Below, in pieces: positions 22,106 to 31,969 of a stretch of DNA of 64,000 nucleotides. Origin of the DNA: Mantis religiosa (Eukaryota > Arthropoda > Insecta > Mantodea > Mantidae); assembly GCA_030765055.1 (NCBI GenBank), contig CM060952.1, positions 176,269,903 to 176,333,902 of the forward strand. The letters run 5' to 3'. The first letter of the stretch is position 1. The number at the start of each line of letters is the position of its first letter. The notes under the pieces were generated by a model that was not told the DNA's origin, did not search any database, and saw only the letters and a list, made by a program, of their open reading frames with translations. The translations under genes and the position numbers were made by a program.

Positions 22106-22729
22106 CTTTGAATATAAATGCTTTTAGACGTGTTGGCAAGCTCACCCCATAAGATCATACATCATGACTTGTCTCATGTTGAGAAGAGATGTTTACCTTA
22201 ACCGATTTACATAGACTTTCAAATCAAAATACTTAATCACAAAGTTTAATATATAAGCATGAGACTTAAACATAACAAGATGGTCGTAATAATTTAACTT
22301 AAGAAAAGAGAACGGATGCCCGTAGCAACAAACATAAATAGGTTAAAATATATCAAAAGGGTTCAAGAAGGTGTGTTTGAGGATGAAGTGAAGGATTCTA
22401 AGGGTGCCCCGTGGATCAGTTAAACCGTGTAATAGATGAACTTGGGAAAAATATAACTGTTATGTTAAGATATGTGTGAAAAGAATCAAGAACACGTGGT
22501 TGAAGATGATGGAGAGGTGTCTACGGGTGGCAATGGGAGCTCCTAATGTAACTTTAAAACTAAAAGGCGGAGCTTAGTCGTGTTTATACTCGTTTGAATT
22601 GTCTAAATTTTATCTTCAAATCTAACTATTTATTTCCTTTTTCAATTTTAATTTGTCTAATTTTTTCTCTCATGTGAATTGTAAAGTAGTTAAAGAATAA
22701 TCGAAAACTGGAAAATTAATAGAGTTTTC

Positions 22730-22945
22730 TTTTAGGTTTTCTCCAATAGTAGAAGCATCTTCGAACCCCTGTGGTAGCAAGATAATAGTTTTCTTTTAGA
22801 TTTTCTCCGATAGGAGCGCCACCTTCGAACTACAAAGGTGGTGGTGGTGGTGGTGGTGGTGGTGTGATGAAGTTTTCCTTTAGGTTTTCTCCGATAGGAG
22901 TGCCACCTTCGAATCCCGTTGGTGAAGGGGATGATGAAGTTTTCT
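22730..22945. repeat. Three hairpin-bearing direct repeats upstream of right PolB
   Basis: Units at about 22736-22768 (degenerate), 22801-22829 and 22887-22913. The two later units share TTTTCTCCGATAGGAG and GCCACCTTCGAA, with a CTCC-GATA-GGAG hairpin. A (GGT)n run lies between them. Mirror of 19560-19775. Confidence 0.75.
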
Positions 22946-22964
22946 ATTAGGTCTGTGCTAAGTG

Positions 22965-22970
22965 TATAAA
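22965..22970 (+). promoter_or_regulatory. TATA-like box upstream of right PolB
   Basis: TATAAA 195 bp before the polymerase ATG. Mirror of 19535-19540. Function is inferred from position. Confidence 0.35.
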
Positions 22971-23165
22971 GAGAGCTTTATCGATCTTAGATTGTAATTA
23001 CGCTAGTGTGTTTATAGCATAGCGGATCAGCTTCTACAGTGAAATTCATCATCAGTAGCGCTGATAACTTATCAAGGTGAAGAAGAGAAGTGAGAAGTGT
23101 ATCAAGACACTTACTTGGCAGCATATTCCCGAGAATTAGCCTGCACACAACAAAAAACTATAGCG

Positions 23166-26100
23166 ATGGAAGCTCTGTTAGACACTATACCTGAAAATAG
23201 GTGTAGCATATGTGCAAAGAGTTTCCTGAAAAGCTACAATAAAAAGAGACATGAGCTGGTATGTGGCCGGTTTTACGAATGTAAACATTGTGGTAACGTT
23301 TATGATACTGAGAATCGCAGAGATACTCACCAAGAACGATGCGAGAGAATAACTACTGCTAAGAAACTCAAGATCGAGCCTACCAAACATAAATTGCTGT
23401 TAATGGTTCCTGATGAAGACGATGTCGTAGAATATGAAACAGCTTTCCAGGATCGACTGAAATCATATTTCATCCAGTGCTCTACATGCCAAGACCTGAA
23501 TACATATCTCCAGGAATCAAAACAGCGGATAATTCAAGCCGTTCAGAAGCAACTGAGGATGCATAAAAGTGTGAAAATTAACCTCATGGCTGAATGTCGG
23601 TTTGTGAATGCCGTTGGTGACACTACTGATAAAGCCTTTAAAACGCCAAATCAAGCAATATTTTTAGAAAGTGACTTGGACGCCATATTGGAAAGTAAAT
23701 TCAAGAAACTTTGTACTGAAATGGAGGAAAGTCAACTTAAAGGAAGCAGCTGGGCTTTATTAGCTGTTGATGGTGTGCGTGTTAGAATCAACAAGAATAA
23801 TGGACTGAGGGGAACCAGTTACATCCCTCTACCGACCTCTATTGGAGCTAAAGAAGCCTGCATAAATCCACAGAATTATGAAGATGAAAAGTGTTTTATG
23901 TATGCTGTTCTCGCCAAGTTCATTCACAAGGATCCTCAACGTGTTAGCAAGTATAAGGATCTTCAAGAGAGATATGACTTTTCCTGCCTCTCGTTTCCTA
24001 CGAGCCTGACTGATATCCCGAAATTTGAACGAAAAAATAACATCTCTATAAATGTTTTCGGGCTGGATGAGAAAAATCAAGTGTTTCCTATGAAAGTTGT
24101 CAATGAAGAACTGACTGAGCATCGCGATCTGCTTCTGTTAAGCAATTCAGCTGGACGTCATCATTACGTTTATATAAAGAATTTCGAGAGACTTATTCAT
24201 CAACAAAAAACCAAATGTGAGGGAAAACTCTGTATCTGCAAACGCTGTTTTACGCACTTTGAGTATCGAAATGGAGGAGTTGAGAGGTTAAATGAGCATA
24301 GAAAAATATGTAGCCAACACGGAGTTGCTAAGATTGTTATGCCAACTAAGGAGAAATCTATTGTTAGATTCAAGAATCATGAAAGGATGTTGAAATTACC
24401 TTATGTCATATACGCTGACTTTGAAAGCATTCTTACCCCTTACCACGGGTGTTCTTCTAATCCCGAAACGTCTTATACAGTTCCATATCAGAAGCATATT
24501 CCTATGAGTTTCTGTGTTTATGTCAAATCCTCAGCTACAATTGAAGGTTTACAGACTGGTCTTCCTACTGAACCCCATGTATATCGAGGTTGTGACGCTG
24601 CATCGAAGTTTATGGAGTATGTAAGTTCTCTCGCAAAGAAAATTAATGCTGTATACAAAACTGGTGCTCCATTAACTCTGACAGATAAGCAACAAAAATC
24701 ATTCGAATCTTCTACAGAATGCTACTTATGTGGTAAAGAATTTACCGACGATAACTGGAAAGTACGAGATCATGATCATATAAGTGGTGAATATCGAGGA
24801 AGTCTACATAATCAGTGTAATCTAACCTGTAAAACGCCTAATTATATTCCTGTCTTCATACATAACCTGAGTGGATATGACTCCCATTTCATTGTTAAGG
24901 AGTTAGGCTGTACTAGCGATAGAGTAGAAGTTATTCCTAGCTCTGAGGAAAGTTATATATCATTTTCCAAGTATGTTGGTGACATTAAACTTCGTTTTGT
25001 GGATACCTATCGCTTCCTTAGTACCAGCTTGGATAAACTAGCAAAAAATCTAACATTATATCCTGAAACTCAGAAGTACTTTGGAGCAGAGAAGATCGAT
25101 TTGATGATGCGTAAAGGTGTGTTTCCCTATGATTACGTTACATCATGGGATGTTTTGAGTGAGACAGAACTTCCTCCGAGAGAAGCATTCTACAGTAAGT
25201 TAAACAGAGAAGAAATTAGTGATGCAGAGTATCAGCATGCAAAAACCGTATGGAGTCACTTCAACATCAGAACACTAGGCGAGTACAGTGACCTCTACTT
25301 AACTTCGGATGTCCTTCTACTAGCAGATGTGTTTGAAACATTCAGAGAGCAGACCCTGAAAACCCATAAAGTTGATCCCGCACATTATTATACATCACCC
25401 GGACTTACGTGGGATGCAATGCTGTTGTACACACGAATTGAACTGGAATTACTACAGGATTATGACCAGCTACTCATGGTTGAAGCAGGTATAAGAGGAG
25501 GATTATGCCAAGTTTCTCATCGGTATGCAGAAGCGAACAATCACTACATGAAGGAGTATGACTCACGTAAACCCTCTCAATATATTACGTACGAGGATTC
25601 AAATAACCAGTACGCGTGGGCGATGCAGAAACCCCTTGCTTACGGGGGTTTTAAGTGGGTTTCTCCTGAAGATATCAACCTAGATATACTACGAGAAGAT
25701 GACCCTCTCGGATACATCTTAGAAGTGGACCTTCAATATCCTACAGAACTCCATGACCTACACAATGATTTACCGTTCCTACCTGAGTGTATCAAGCCCC
25801 CGGGTTCTTCTACAAGGAAACTAATTCCTCACCTTGGATCACGAACTAGGTATGTGGTGCATTACATGACCTTGAAGCAGGCCCTTAGTCATGGGTTACA
25901 ACTGACTAAAATCCATCGGGTGCTACAATTTCAACAGTCATGTTGGTTAAAGCCTTATGTGGAATTCAATAACCGGCTACGACAAGGATCGAGAAATGAT
26001 TTCGAGAAGGATCTTTACAAACTTTTTAACAATGCCATGTTTGGTAAAACTATGGAAAACATCAGAAACCGACTGAATATACGACTTGTCACCGATTGGA

Positions 26101-26801
26101 AGACATTGGAAAAACTGGTTGCTAAGCCTACATTTATTGATAGAACTATATATGGACCCAATCTGGCTGCAATACACATGGCGTCACGGGAGATAGTCTT
26201 CAACAAGCCTATATACATTGGGATGTGTGTGCTGGATATCTCGAAGACCTTTATGTATTGGTATCATTATGATGTGCTAATGCCGTATTACGGGCTTGAA
26301 AATCTGAAGCTCATGTACATGGATACTGACTCTTTCATCCATCGTGTGACTACCGGAGACATATACCAGGATAAGTTACGTTTTCTGGAACATCTGGATA
26401 CTGCTGATTATCCTAGCGAGCACATATGTCATTCTACAAAAAACAAGAAAGTGTTGGGAAAATTTAAAGATGAAGCCAATGGAAAAATCATTCGTCGTTT
26501 TGTTGGACTGAGACCGAAGATGTATGCACTCGACATCGATGGAGGCATAATCAAGAAGATAAAAGGCATAAAACATAGTGCCATTAAACAGTACATCACC
26601 TTTGAGAGCTATGTGGACTGTCTTAAAAGCAGAGAAATCATAAGAACGCCAATGAACCTAATTATGTCCCATCAACATAATGTTGCGTCAGTGGAAGTGA
26701 ACAAAATATCCCTATCTCCACATGATGACAAGAGAGTAATTGCAGATGATGGAGTATCCACATATGCCCATGGACATTGTCATATTTTGAACGGCGAATG
26801 A
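23166..26801 (+). CDS. polB: Family-B DNA polymerase, Polinton/adintovirus-like (right copy)
   Basis: Mirror copy of the left gene, 1211 residues from the ATG at 23166, also uninterrupted and with every motif listed for that copy. Substitutions left to right (ATG numbering): E359K, C426Y, P480S, G579E, S631L, E656D, G846D, L1008R, L1029F and N1099K. E359K lies between two zinc-ligand cysteines of the third finger but is not a ligand. The others avoid catalytic motifs. Six of the ten codon changes replace G or C by A or T from left to right. Motif A reads DSNNQY, where I would expect the more usual NNLY pattern in this family, in both copies. The endonuclease VII-like module between Exo I and Exo II is shared with many arthropod PolB genes of this type. 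A poly(A) signal follows. The gene begins about 1.86 kb from the palindrome centre. Confidence 0.92.
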   Translation: MEALLDTIPENRCSICAKSFLKSYNKKRHELVCGRFYECKHCGNVYDTENRRDTHQERCERITTAKKLKIEPTKHKLLLMVPDEDDVVEYETAFQDRLKSYFIQCSTCQDLNTYLQESKQRIIQAVQKQLRMHKSVKINLMAECRFVNAVGDTTDKAFKTPNQAIFLESDLDAILESKFKKLCTEMEESQLKGSSWALLAVDGVRVRINKNNGLRGTSYIPLPTSIGAKEACINPQNYEDEKCFMYAVLAKFIHKDPQRVSKYKDLQERYDFSCLSFPTSLTDIPKFERKNNISINVFGLDEKNQVFPMKVVNEELTEHRDLLLLSNSAGRHHYVYIKNFERLIHQQKTKCEGKLCICKRCFTHFEYRNGGVERLNEHRKICSQHGVAKIVMPTKEKSIVRFKNHERMLKLPYVIYADFESILTPYHGCSSNPETSYTVPYQKHIPMSFCVYVKSSATIEGLQTGLPTEPHVYRGCDAASKFMEYVSSLAKKINAVYKTGAPLTLTDKQQKSFESSTECYLCGKEFTDDNWKVRDHDHISGEYRGSLHNQCNLTCKTPNYIPVFIHNLSGYDSHFIVKELGCTSDRVEVIPSSEESYISFSKYVGDIKLRFVDTYRFLSTSLDKLAKNLTLYPETQKYFGAEKIDLMMRKGVFPYDYVTSWDVLSETELPPREAFYSKLNREEISDAEYQHAKTVWSHFNIRTLGEYSDLYLTSDVLLLADVFETFREQTLKTHKVDPAHYYTSPGLTWDAMLLYTRIELELLQDYDQLLMVEAGIRGGLCQVSHRYAEANNHYMKEYDSRKPSQYITYEDSNNQYAWAMQKPLAYGGFKWVSPEDINLDILREDDPLGYILEVDLQYPTELHDLHNDLPFLPECIKPPGSSTRKLIPHLGSRTRYVVHYMTLKQALSHGLQLTKIHRVLQFQQSCWLKPYVEFNNRLRQGSRNDFEKDLYKLFNNAMFGKTMENIRNRLNIRLVTDWKTLEKLVAKPTFIDRTIYGPNLAAIHMASREIVFNKPIYIGMCVLDISKTFMYWYHYDVLMPYYGLENLKLMYMDTDSFIHRVTTGDIYQDKLRFLEHLDTADYPSEHICHSTKNKKVLGKFKDEANGKIIRRFVGLRPKMYALDIDGGIIKKIKGIKHSAIKQYITFESYVDCLKSREIIRTPMNLIMSHQHNVASVEVNKISLSPHDDKRVIADDGVSTYAHGHCHILNGE

Positions 26802-26847
26802 AAGAAGGAACCCTAGAGCAGAAAAAAAAACAATTTTCATTCCGAGA

Positions 26848-26853
26848 AATAAA
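26848..26853 (+). promoter_or_regulatory. Poly(A) signal for right PolB
   Basis: AATAAA 46 bp after the stop codon. Mirror of 15652-15657. Confidence 0.6.
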
Positions 26854-27364
26854 CACTAGAACGTAGCATTTAAATATCTAAGCATGAAAACCGCTGAATA
26901 ATAAGAGCAGAGGAGGGCGTTAAGTCTACCGTTCAGAAAACAAATTCTGACGCTGGTCCCAAGTCCAGAGAAAAAAGACGAGGGACGTCTACCTCACCAC
27001 ATAAGCTAACTGAACACACTTTAGTTAATGTTAAAATAGGTAAATTTAAAAAGTAACTACTATCTCGTAATCTGAAATATCCTTGAAAAACTTCTTAATT
27101 AGTTATAAAATGAATTGAGTAACGTAACTTGGTCTAAAATATCCCTGAAACGCGCATAAACCTCATAACATCTGAAAAAGCATGGAAATAGCATTAGAAC
27201 ATTGGTTTAGCGTAACGACTTATTACAAGACGATGCATAGGGGGTAAAAGCTTGAAAAAGACACAAGAGTACGAAGACATCAATCTGCATGAAAAAATGT
27301 AAGAAAACTGTACGCCTAGACCATTGCAAATATACCTCTAACAGTAAAGAAGATATCTCTAGCT

Positions 27365-27715
27365 GGCAAACTTTTAGCTATGAAGCCTATAGCTTTTAAT
27401 CCTAGAGCTCCGAGATCATACCTCAATACCTAACCTCCAGATCCTACAGCTTTTAACCTCCTGACCAGCAACCTTTAGCTATGAAGCTTAAAACACTTAA
27501 CCCTAGAGCCCTCAGATCATACCTCCATACGTAACCTTCAGATCCTACAGCCTTAAACTCTAGACCGAGAGATCTAACCTTGAATCCATACGACCTAACC
27601 ACTAAACCTACAGTCTTTAACCTTTAGACCTACGAGCTTAAGCTATGAGACTTATATCCTTTAAACCCCAGGCCCTAAGATCATGCCTCAAGACCTAGCC
27701 ATGTGACCATAAGAG
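27365..27715. repeat. Degenerate repeat block, right arm
   Basis: Mirror of 14790-15140. Units contain AGATCATACCTC and TTAATCCTAGAG. Confidence 0.7.
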
Positions 27716-28411
27716 ATGAGGAACATAGCCAAAATACATAGTCTTTCAGATCAAAAGGCTTAATCAAAAAGCCTAAGATATAAGCATAAGACCTCATAAC
27801 ATAACAAGGTAGAATAGAGTTCCTGAAAGCATAGAGAAGGTACGAAAAACAAGAAACCCTAGCAACAAAAGAACCTCAATTTTTAGGAAAAGAGAAGCAG
27901 ATACACAAAGGGTTAAATTTACTGTATAAAGATCTGTAATCAGCATATATACCTCTTGCAGTGACAAAGATAGCTATAATATCGATATGCCTAAAAACTT
28001 TGCATCATACATACAAGTAGTTAGCATGAGAAAAGAAACATGCTTAGGATAGGTTAAGGAGGTAAAAACAGGGGCAGCTTAAGAAAAGAGAACGAATGTT
28101 AATACCAGAATCGACTAGGTTAAACAATGATCAAAAAGTAAAAACCATGGGATATATAAGGTTAGGTTAAAGTGGTCGAATAGAGGAACTTAAGGAAGGA
28201 GAACAATTAGGTTAACAGATGCAACAAAGGAAGCCACTAGCAAAACACAGCTAGGTTACAATAAAGAATGATGAAAGAAGGTAGAACTGAATGAGTATAT
28301 TAGGTTAGGTTAGTTTATAATAGGATGACATAGTAAAGCATAAATGTAGGACTTGCCTCGAGATTAACCGACTTTAATCGCTGGACTAGCAAACTGAACT
28401 TCAAAATGATA

Positions 28412-29245
28412 AGATCATACCTCAGCCCATAAAACGTAGTTAAAAGACCCTACGGCCTTTATCCTCTAGACCAACAACATTTAGCTATGAACCCTACAAC
28501 TCTTAACCCTAGAGCTCCAGATCATACCTCAGGATCTACCCTCCAAATCCTACAGGTATTAACCTCCAAGACCAGCAACCTTTACCTGTGAAAACCTGAA
28601 GCTCTTAACACTAGAACCCCCCTGATCATACATAGATACCTAACCTCTAGATCTTACAGCTCTCAACCATCCTGACCAACAGACTTCGCCTGTGAAAACT
28701 CTTAACCCTAGAGCCCCCAGATCATACTTCAGGACCTACCCTCCAAATGCTATAGTTATTAACCTCCCAGACCAGCAACCCTTACCTGTGAAAAACCTGC
28801 AGCTCTTAGCACTAGACCCCCCCTCCCAGATCATACATAGAGACCAAGCCCCTAAATCCTACAGCTCTCAACCATCCAGACCAACAGACTTCACCTGTGA
28901 AACTATTAACCCTAGAGCCTTAGATCATACCTCAAGAGCTTACCATTAAATCCTGCAGCCCTACCTGTTGAAACCTGCAACCCTTAACCCTAGAGCCCCA
29001 GATCATACCTCAGGACCTAACCATTAAATCCTTCAGATATTAACCTCCCAGACCAACAGTCTTTACCTAAGAAACCCTGCAACTCTTAACCATAGAGTCC
29101 CAGATCATACCTCAGGACCTAACCATTAAATCCTTCAGATATTAACATCCCATACCAACAGACTTTACCTAAGAAACCCTGCAGCCCTTAACCCTAGAGC
29201 CTCAGATCATAGCTCAAGACAAGCTCTGATCATACCTCAGGACAC
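28412..29245. repeat. Subterminal tandem repeat array, right arm
   Basis: Mirror of 13260-14090, with units containing CAGATCATACCTCAGGACCT. The ORF at 28692-28949 is repeat translation. Confidence 0.85.
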
Positions 29246-29382
29246 AGCATTATAAGGTACAGCAAATTAAGAGGATTGACTGCCTACCTAAACACTGTCT
29301 AAATCCACTAAACATACCGATTGCGCATGGCCGCCATCTTGCTCATTTGGGTCTGCGCTGGAACCGCTATTTTTAACCTACT

Positions 29383-29388
29383 GTTGGC
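29383..29388. repeat. Right 6-bp target-site duplication GTTGGC
   Basis: Exact copy of 13115-13120. Removing the element and one copy rejoins GCACTTT-GTTGGC-TATGCC as the inferred empty site. Confidence 0.9.
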
Positions 29389-29885
29389 TATGCCAAAAAG
29401 TTCAAGATATGTTTCGTTTATCATGAAAATATCTTAAAAATATTAGAGAAAATATTATTATAGAAAATAAAAACCTTCGAAATTCCATGAAATTCCATTG
29501 TTTTGGTTGACGTTATTTTCATAAAAGTCTTAGACTAGTATCCTAGGAAGATGTTGAACCTCCATACGAACGCGGACGCGCACTCACGCGCACAAATACA
29601 CCTACCTATATGCATTATTTGAATAATTGGTAACTGAAGAAGTATGCATAACATACAATTCGTAGATTATAAACAGGTTCAATAGTCAATTTATGTGCTC
29701 GATTTGATGCTCAAGTGTTTCTTCAAAGTCAGCTATCTATGTTGGTTTGTAAAGTTTAACTAGATTTTTTTTCCCTTGTTCCATTTATACCTCGCCTTTA
29801 ACTGCTATGGTCACATAGGCAGCCGTTCTCCTTTTGAACATATTAAAGGTGTTAACTCGTTATCTTTGGTTTTTAATCATTATAT
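29389..29885. other. Right flank, nothing recognised
   Basis: AT-rich DNA with no supported ORF or repeat. Confidence 0.45.
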
Positions 29886-29889
29886 CGTG

Positions 29890-30015
29890 CACACATTCAC
29901 ACTCTCATTCATACTTCCAGAATCTGGGGAGGATGGGGAATTATCTTGGTCGGAGAAAATCCCCATCCCCATCGCCGGGAATCAAACCCGGGACCCCTAT
30001 CACGGCAGGCAGAAC
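29890..30015 (-). repeat. tRNA-derived SINE, separate family
   Basis: Minus strand GGGTCCCGGGTTTGATTCCC is a strong B box / T-arm, followed by GGCGATGGGGATGGGGATTT. It differs from families A and B. ORFs at 29776-30109 translate it. Confidence 0.65.
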
Positions 30016-31730
30016 TAGAATTTGTTTTTGTTGAACAAGGACTTTCTAAATACTTCTTATAATTCAGATTTGAATGTTTTATAGACCACGCAGTCCGAAA
30101 AGTTTTCAATGAAGAAAAAGGTATAAAAGTCGGTTAGGTGAATTTTGAGACTGCTTCACACATATTCATTCAATATTTCTCTGTTTATACAATTTTAATT
30201 AATTGAATTTATAAACACAGATAAATTCACTAAATTCACTAAATTCACTACCAGTTGAGCCCTCAGGTGGCTGTCAATATCTATTCTTTAATAACGGAAC
30301 CTATTATAAGTAATTTATGATGTGGTATGCCACAGATATATGGTAATCTTCTTAATTGCATCTGACGTAAAACAGATTAACAAGAAAATGTTACTCGTCA
30401 TTATGTATCGAAAATAATGTTTAATGTAAGTAAGTAATGTAAAAATGGCACATCAAAAGGTTAGCATTAGGTTTAATGTTGTGCATAAGAATGCTCCAGA
30501 TTACATTAATCATTATAATGGACATCATAGCTATTGGATTTTATCTGGTGGAATATTTAATAGATTCAACTTTTAACATAAAATACAAAAAACAGCTATT
30601 ATAAAAATAGCCTGAGTAAACTACAGAAAATTACAGAAGGTACGGAAAACCATATGGGTGCATATAATATGTCCCTAGTCATAATTCAAATAACCTGGGT
30701 AAATAATACAAGTGTGAAATAGGATACAAAGTATTTAAACATTTGCAGTACTCTCCGATGTAAAATCTCTTCTAAAACCAGCAAAATGCACAGAATCGCT
30801 GATTAAAGATGATAAGCATGGAATTTCATTTACAAATTATTAATTATTTTAATATACACAGCTTTCACCGAGAGTTCAAGTTATTCAGAAAAAGTTTCCT
30901 AGGACGGCAACAAGAGTTCTTTGGCCCATAAGTTGCCATCAACTTACCAACACATTGCAGGTAGGGAACCTGTATAAGATTTTTATCTAACTGCTTGTAT
31001 TTAAAACTGACTTTTGAGGAACGCAGGTATACCAACTATGAACTAGATCATGCAATAAGGAGGAAATAGCCCCACGACATTCCCCTGATATTGAAGAAGT
31101 ATTGTAGGTAACGAATTTGTGTTCCATTGTTAACCATTGTATTAGTTGTTGCAACACACAGTGTCCTGAAATCTGGAGTAAAGTGCAAGACGCAAATGAC
31201 TCTTGCGAGGGAGGGATAAGGAGAGACTGGAAGGGCGATTAGTTCCGTGGGAGAGTAGCATATCATATGGAGCCTATCCTGCGAGCATCTAGACATCCTG
31301 AGAGCATCTAGCCATCCTAACGCCTGCGTACCGCACGGGAGATCCTAAAGACAGGTGTCACCTCCAGGAATACCTTCATGGCGTTTCAAGCAAAAGTCAA
31401 AATGAAATTTTTCCAAAGCGCACAATCCAGTGTCCTGTAGAGTCACCCTAACGCTGTGGTCTGGCCCTCAAGTTCTGAAACAGATGAAAAAAATTACTGA
31501 GACGGTAAATACGTTATAGAAAGGGAATATTCACCAACCAATTTACCCACACAGCGGGAAAAGAATATCCGGTGGCTCATAATTCCAAGCCGAGCTAACT
31601 CTTTAGGTGTTAAATATTGAAGCTTCATACATTTAAGTTTAATACTTCTCATTCATACAAGTTAATATTTGATTTCGACGTTCCCAGTGTACGATACTTT
31701 TGATTATTTTTATTTGATTTAATTTTTATT
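30016..31730. other. Nothing recognised
   Basis: No supported gene. The ORF at 31048-31296 (82 codons) has no domain. Confidence 0.45.
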
Positions 31731-31969
31731 TTTTGTGATTTACGTCCTCCAGCGTTGTCATATCGGACGATGAATGGAATGGATGAAATGATGCTCAAAT
31801 GGGCCCAGGGTCCGTAGAGTTTAGAGTTACCCGACGTACGTCTTTCAGGATAAGGGAAAACCCTGGAAACAACCTTATCCAGGTAACTCACCCTGACCGA
31901 GATTCGAACTCGGGACCTCTTGAAGTTGAGGCAGACATGCTATAATCTACGCTACCGTACCGAGACGGG
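31731..31969 (-). repeat. tRNA-derived SINE, family A (copy 2)
   Basis: Near full-length. tRNA-like head with GAGTTCGAATCTCGG, shared body (GGGTAACTCTAAACTC), and 3' end GGAGGACGTAAATC running into an A-rich tail on the minus strand. Confidence 0.8.

Larger units (their letters stand above)
13121..29382. mobile_element. Palindromic Polinton/Maverick-like element with two PolB genes
   Basis: Element of 16,262 bp bounded by 5'-AG and CT-3' and by the 6-bp duplication GTTGGC. Both termini carry AGTAGGTTAAAAATAGCGG as inverted repeats, and the inverted repeat continues for the whole arm. Each arm of about 8.07 kb holds one family-B DNA polymerase ORF reading outward from a 119-bp centre. Classical Polintons also encode a retroviral-type integrase, FtsK-like ATPase, cysteine protease and capsid proteins. 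None was found on either strand, and there is no room for them outside the polymerase except about 1.8 kb and 2.5 kb of repeat-rich DNA per arm. The termini and duplication show it integrated as one palindromic unit. Best interpretation: a polymerase-only inverted dimer or long-TIR derivative of a Polinton/adintovirus-type element, mobilised in trans. Arms differ at few positions, suggesting recent formation or ongoing conversion. The family-level name is an inference. Confidence 0.85.
21311..29382 (+). repeat. Right arm of the giant inverted repeat
   Basis: Begins AAAAAGCCTTTATC beside the centre and ends TTTTTAACCTACT at the right terminus. Inverted match to 13121-21191 with the same gene, repeats and tRNA-like array in mirror order. 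Confidence 0.95.

Noticed and set aside
23097..23165. GTG start giving a 1234-residue polymerase
   Set aside because: The GTG follows a stop almost directly, and nuclear genes start at ATG. The first in-frame ATG at 23166 (mirror 19339) has good context, and no recognised domain is lost.
15649..26856. Several 60-97 codon ORFs antisense to the polymerase, present in both arms
   Set aside because: Shadow frames of the PolB gene; their presence in both arms only reflects the duplication.
13121..29382. Palindrome as a simple assembly artefact
   Set aside because: The exact 6-bp duplication at both outer ends, differing arm sequences and a unique 119-bp centre argue for a real structure, though long reads should confirm it.
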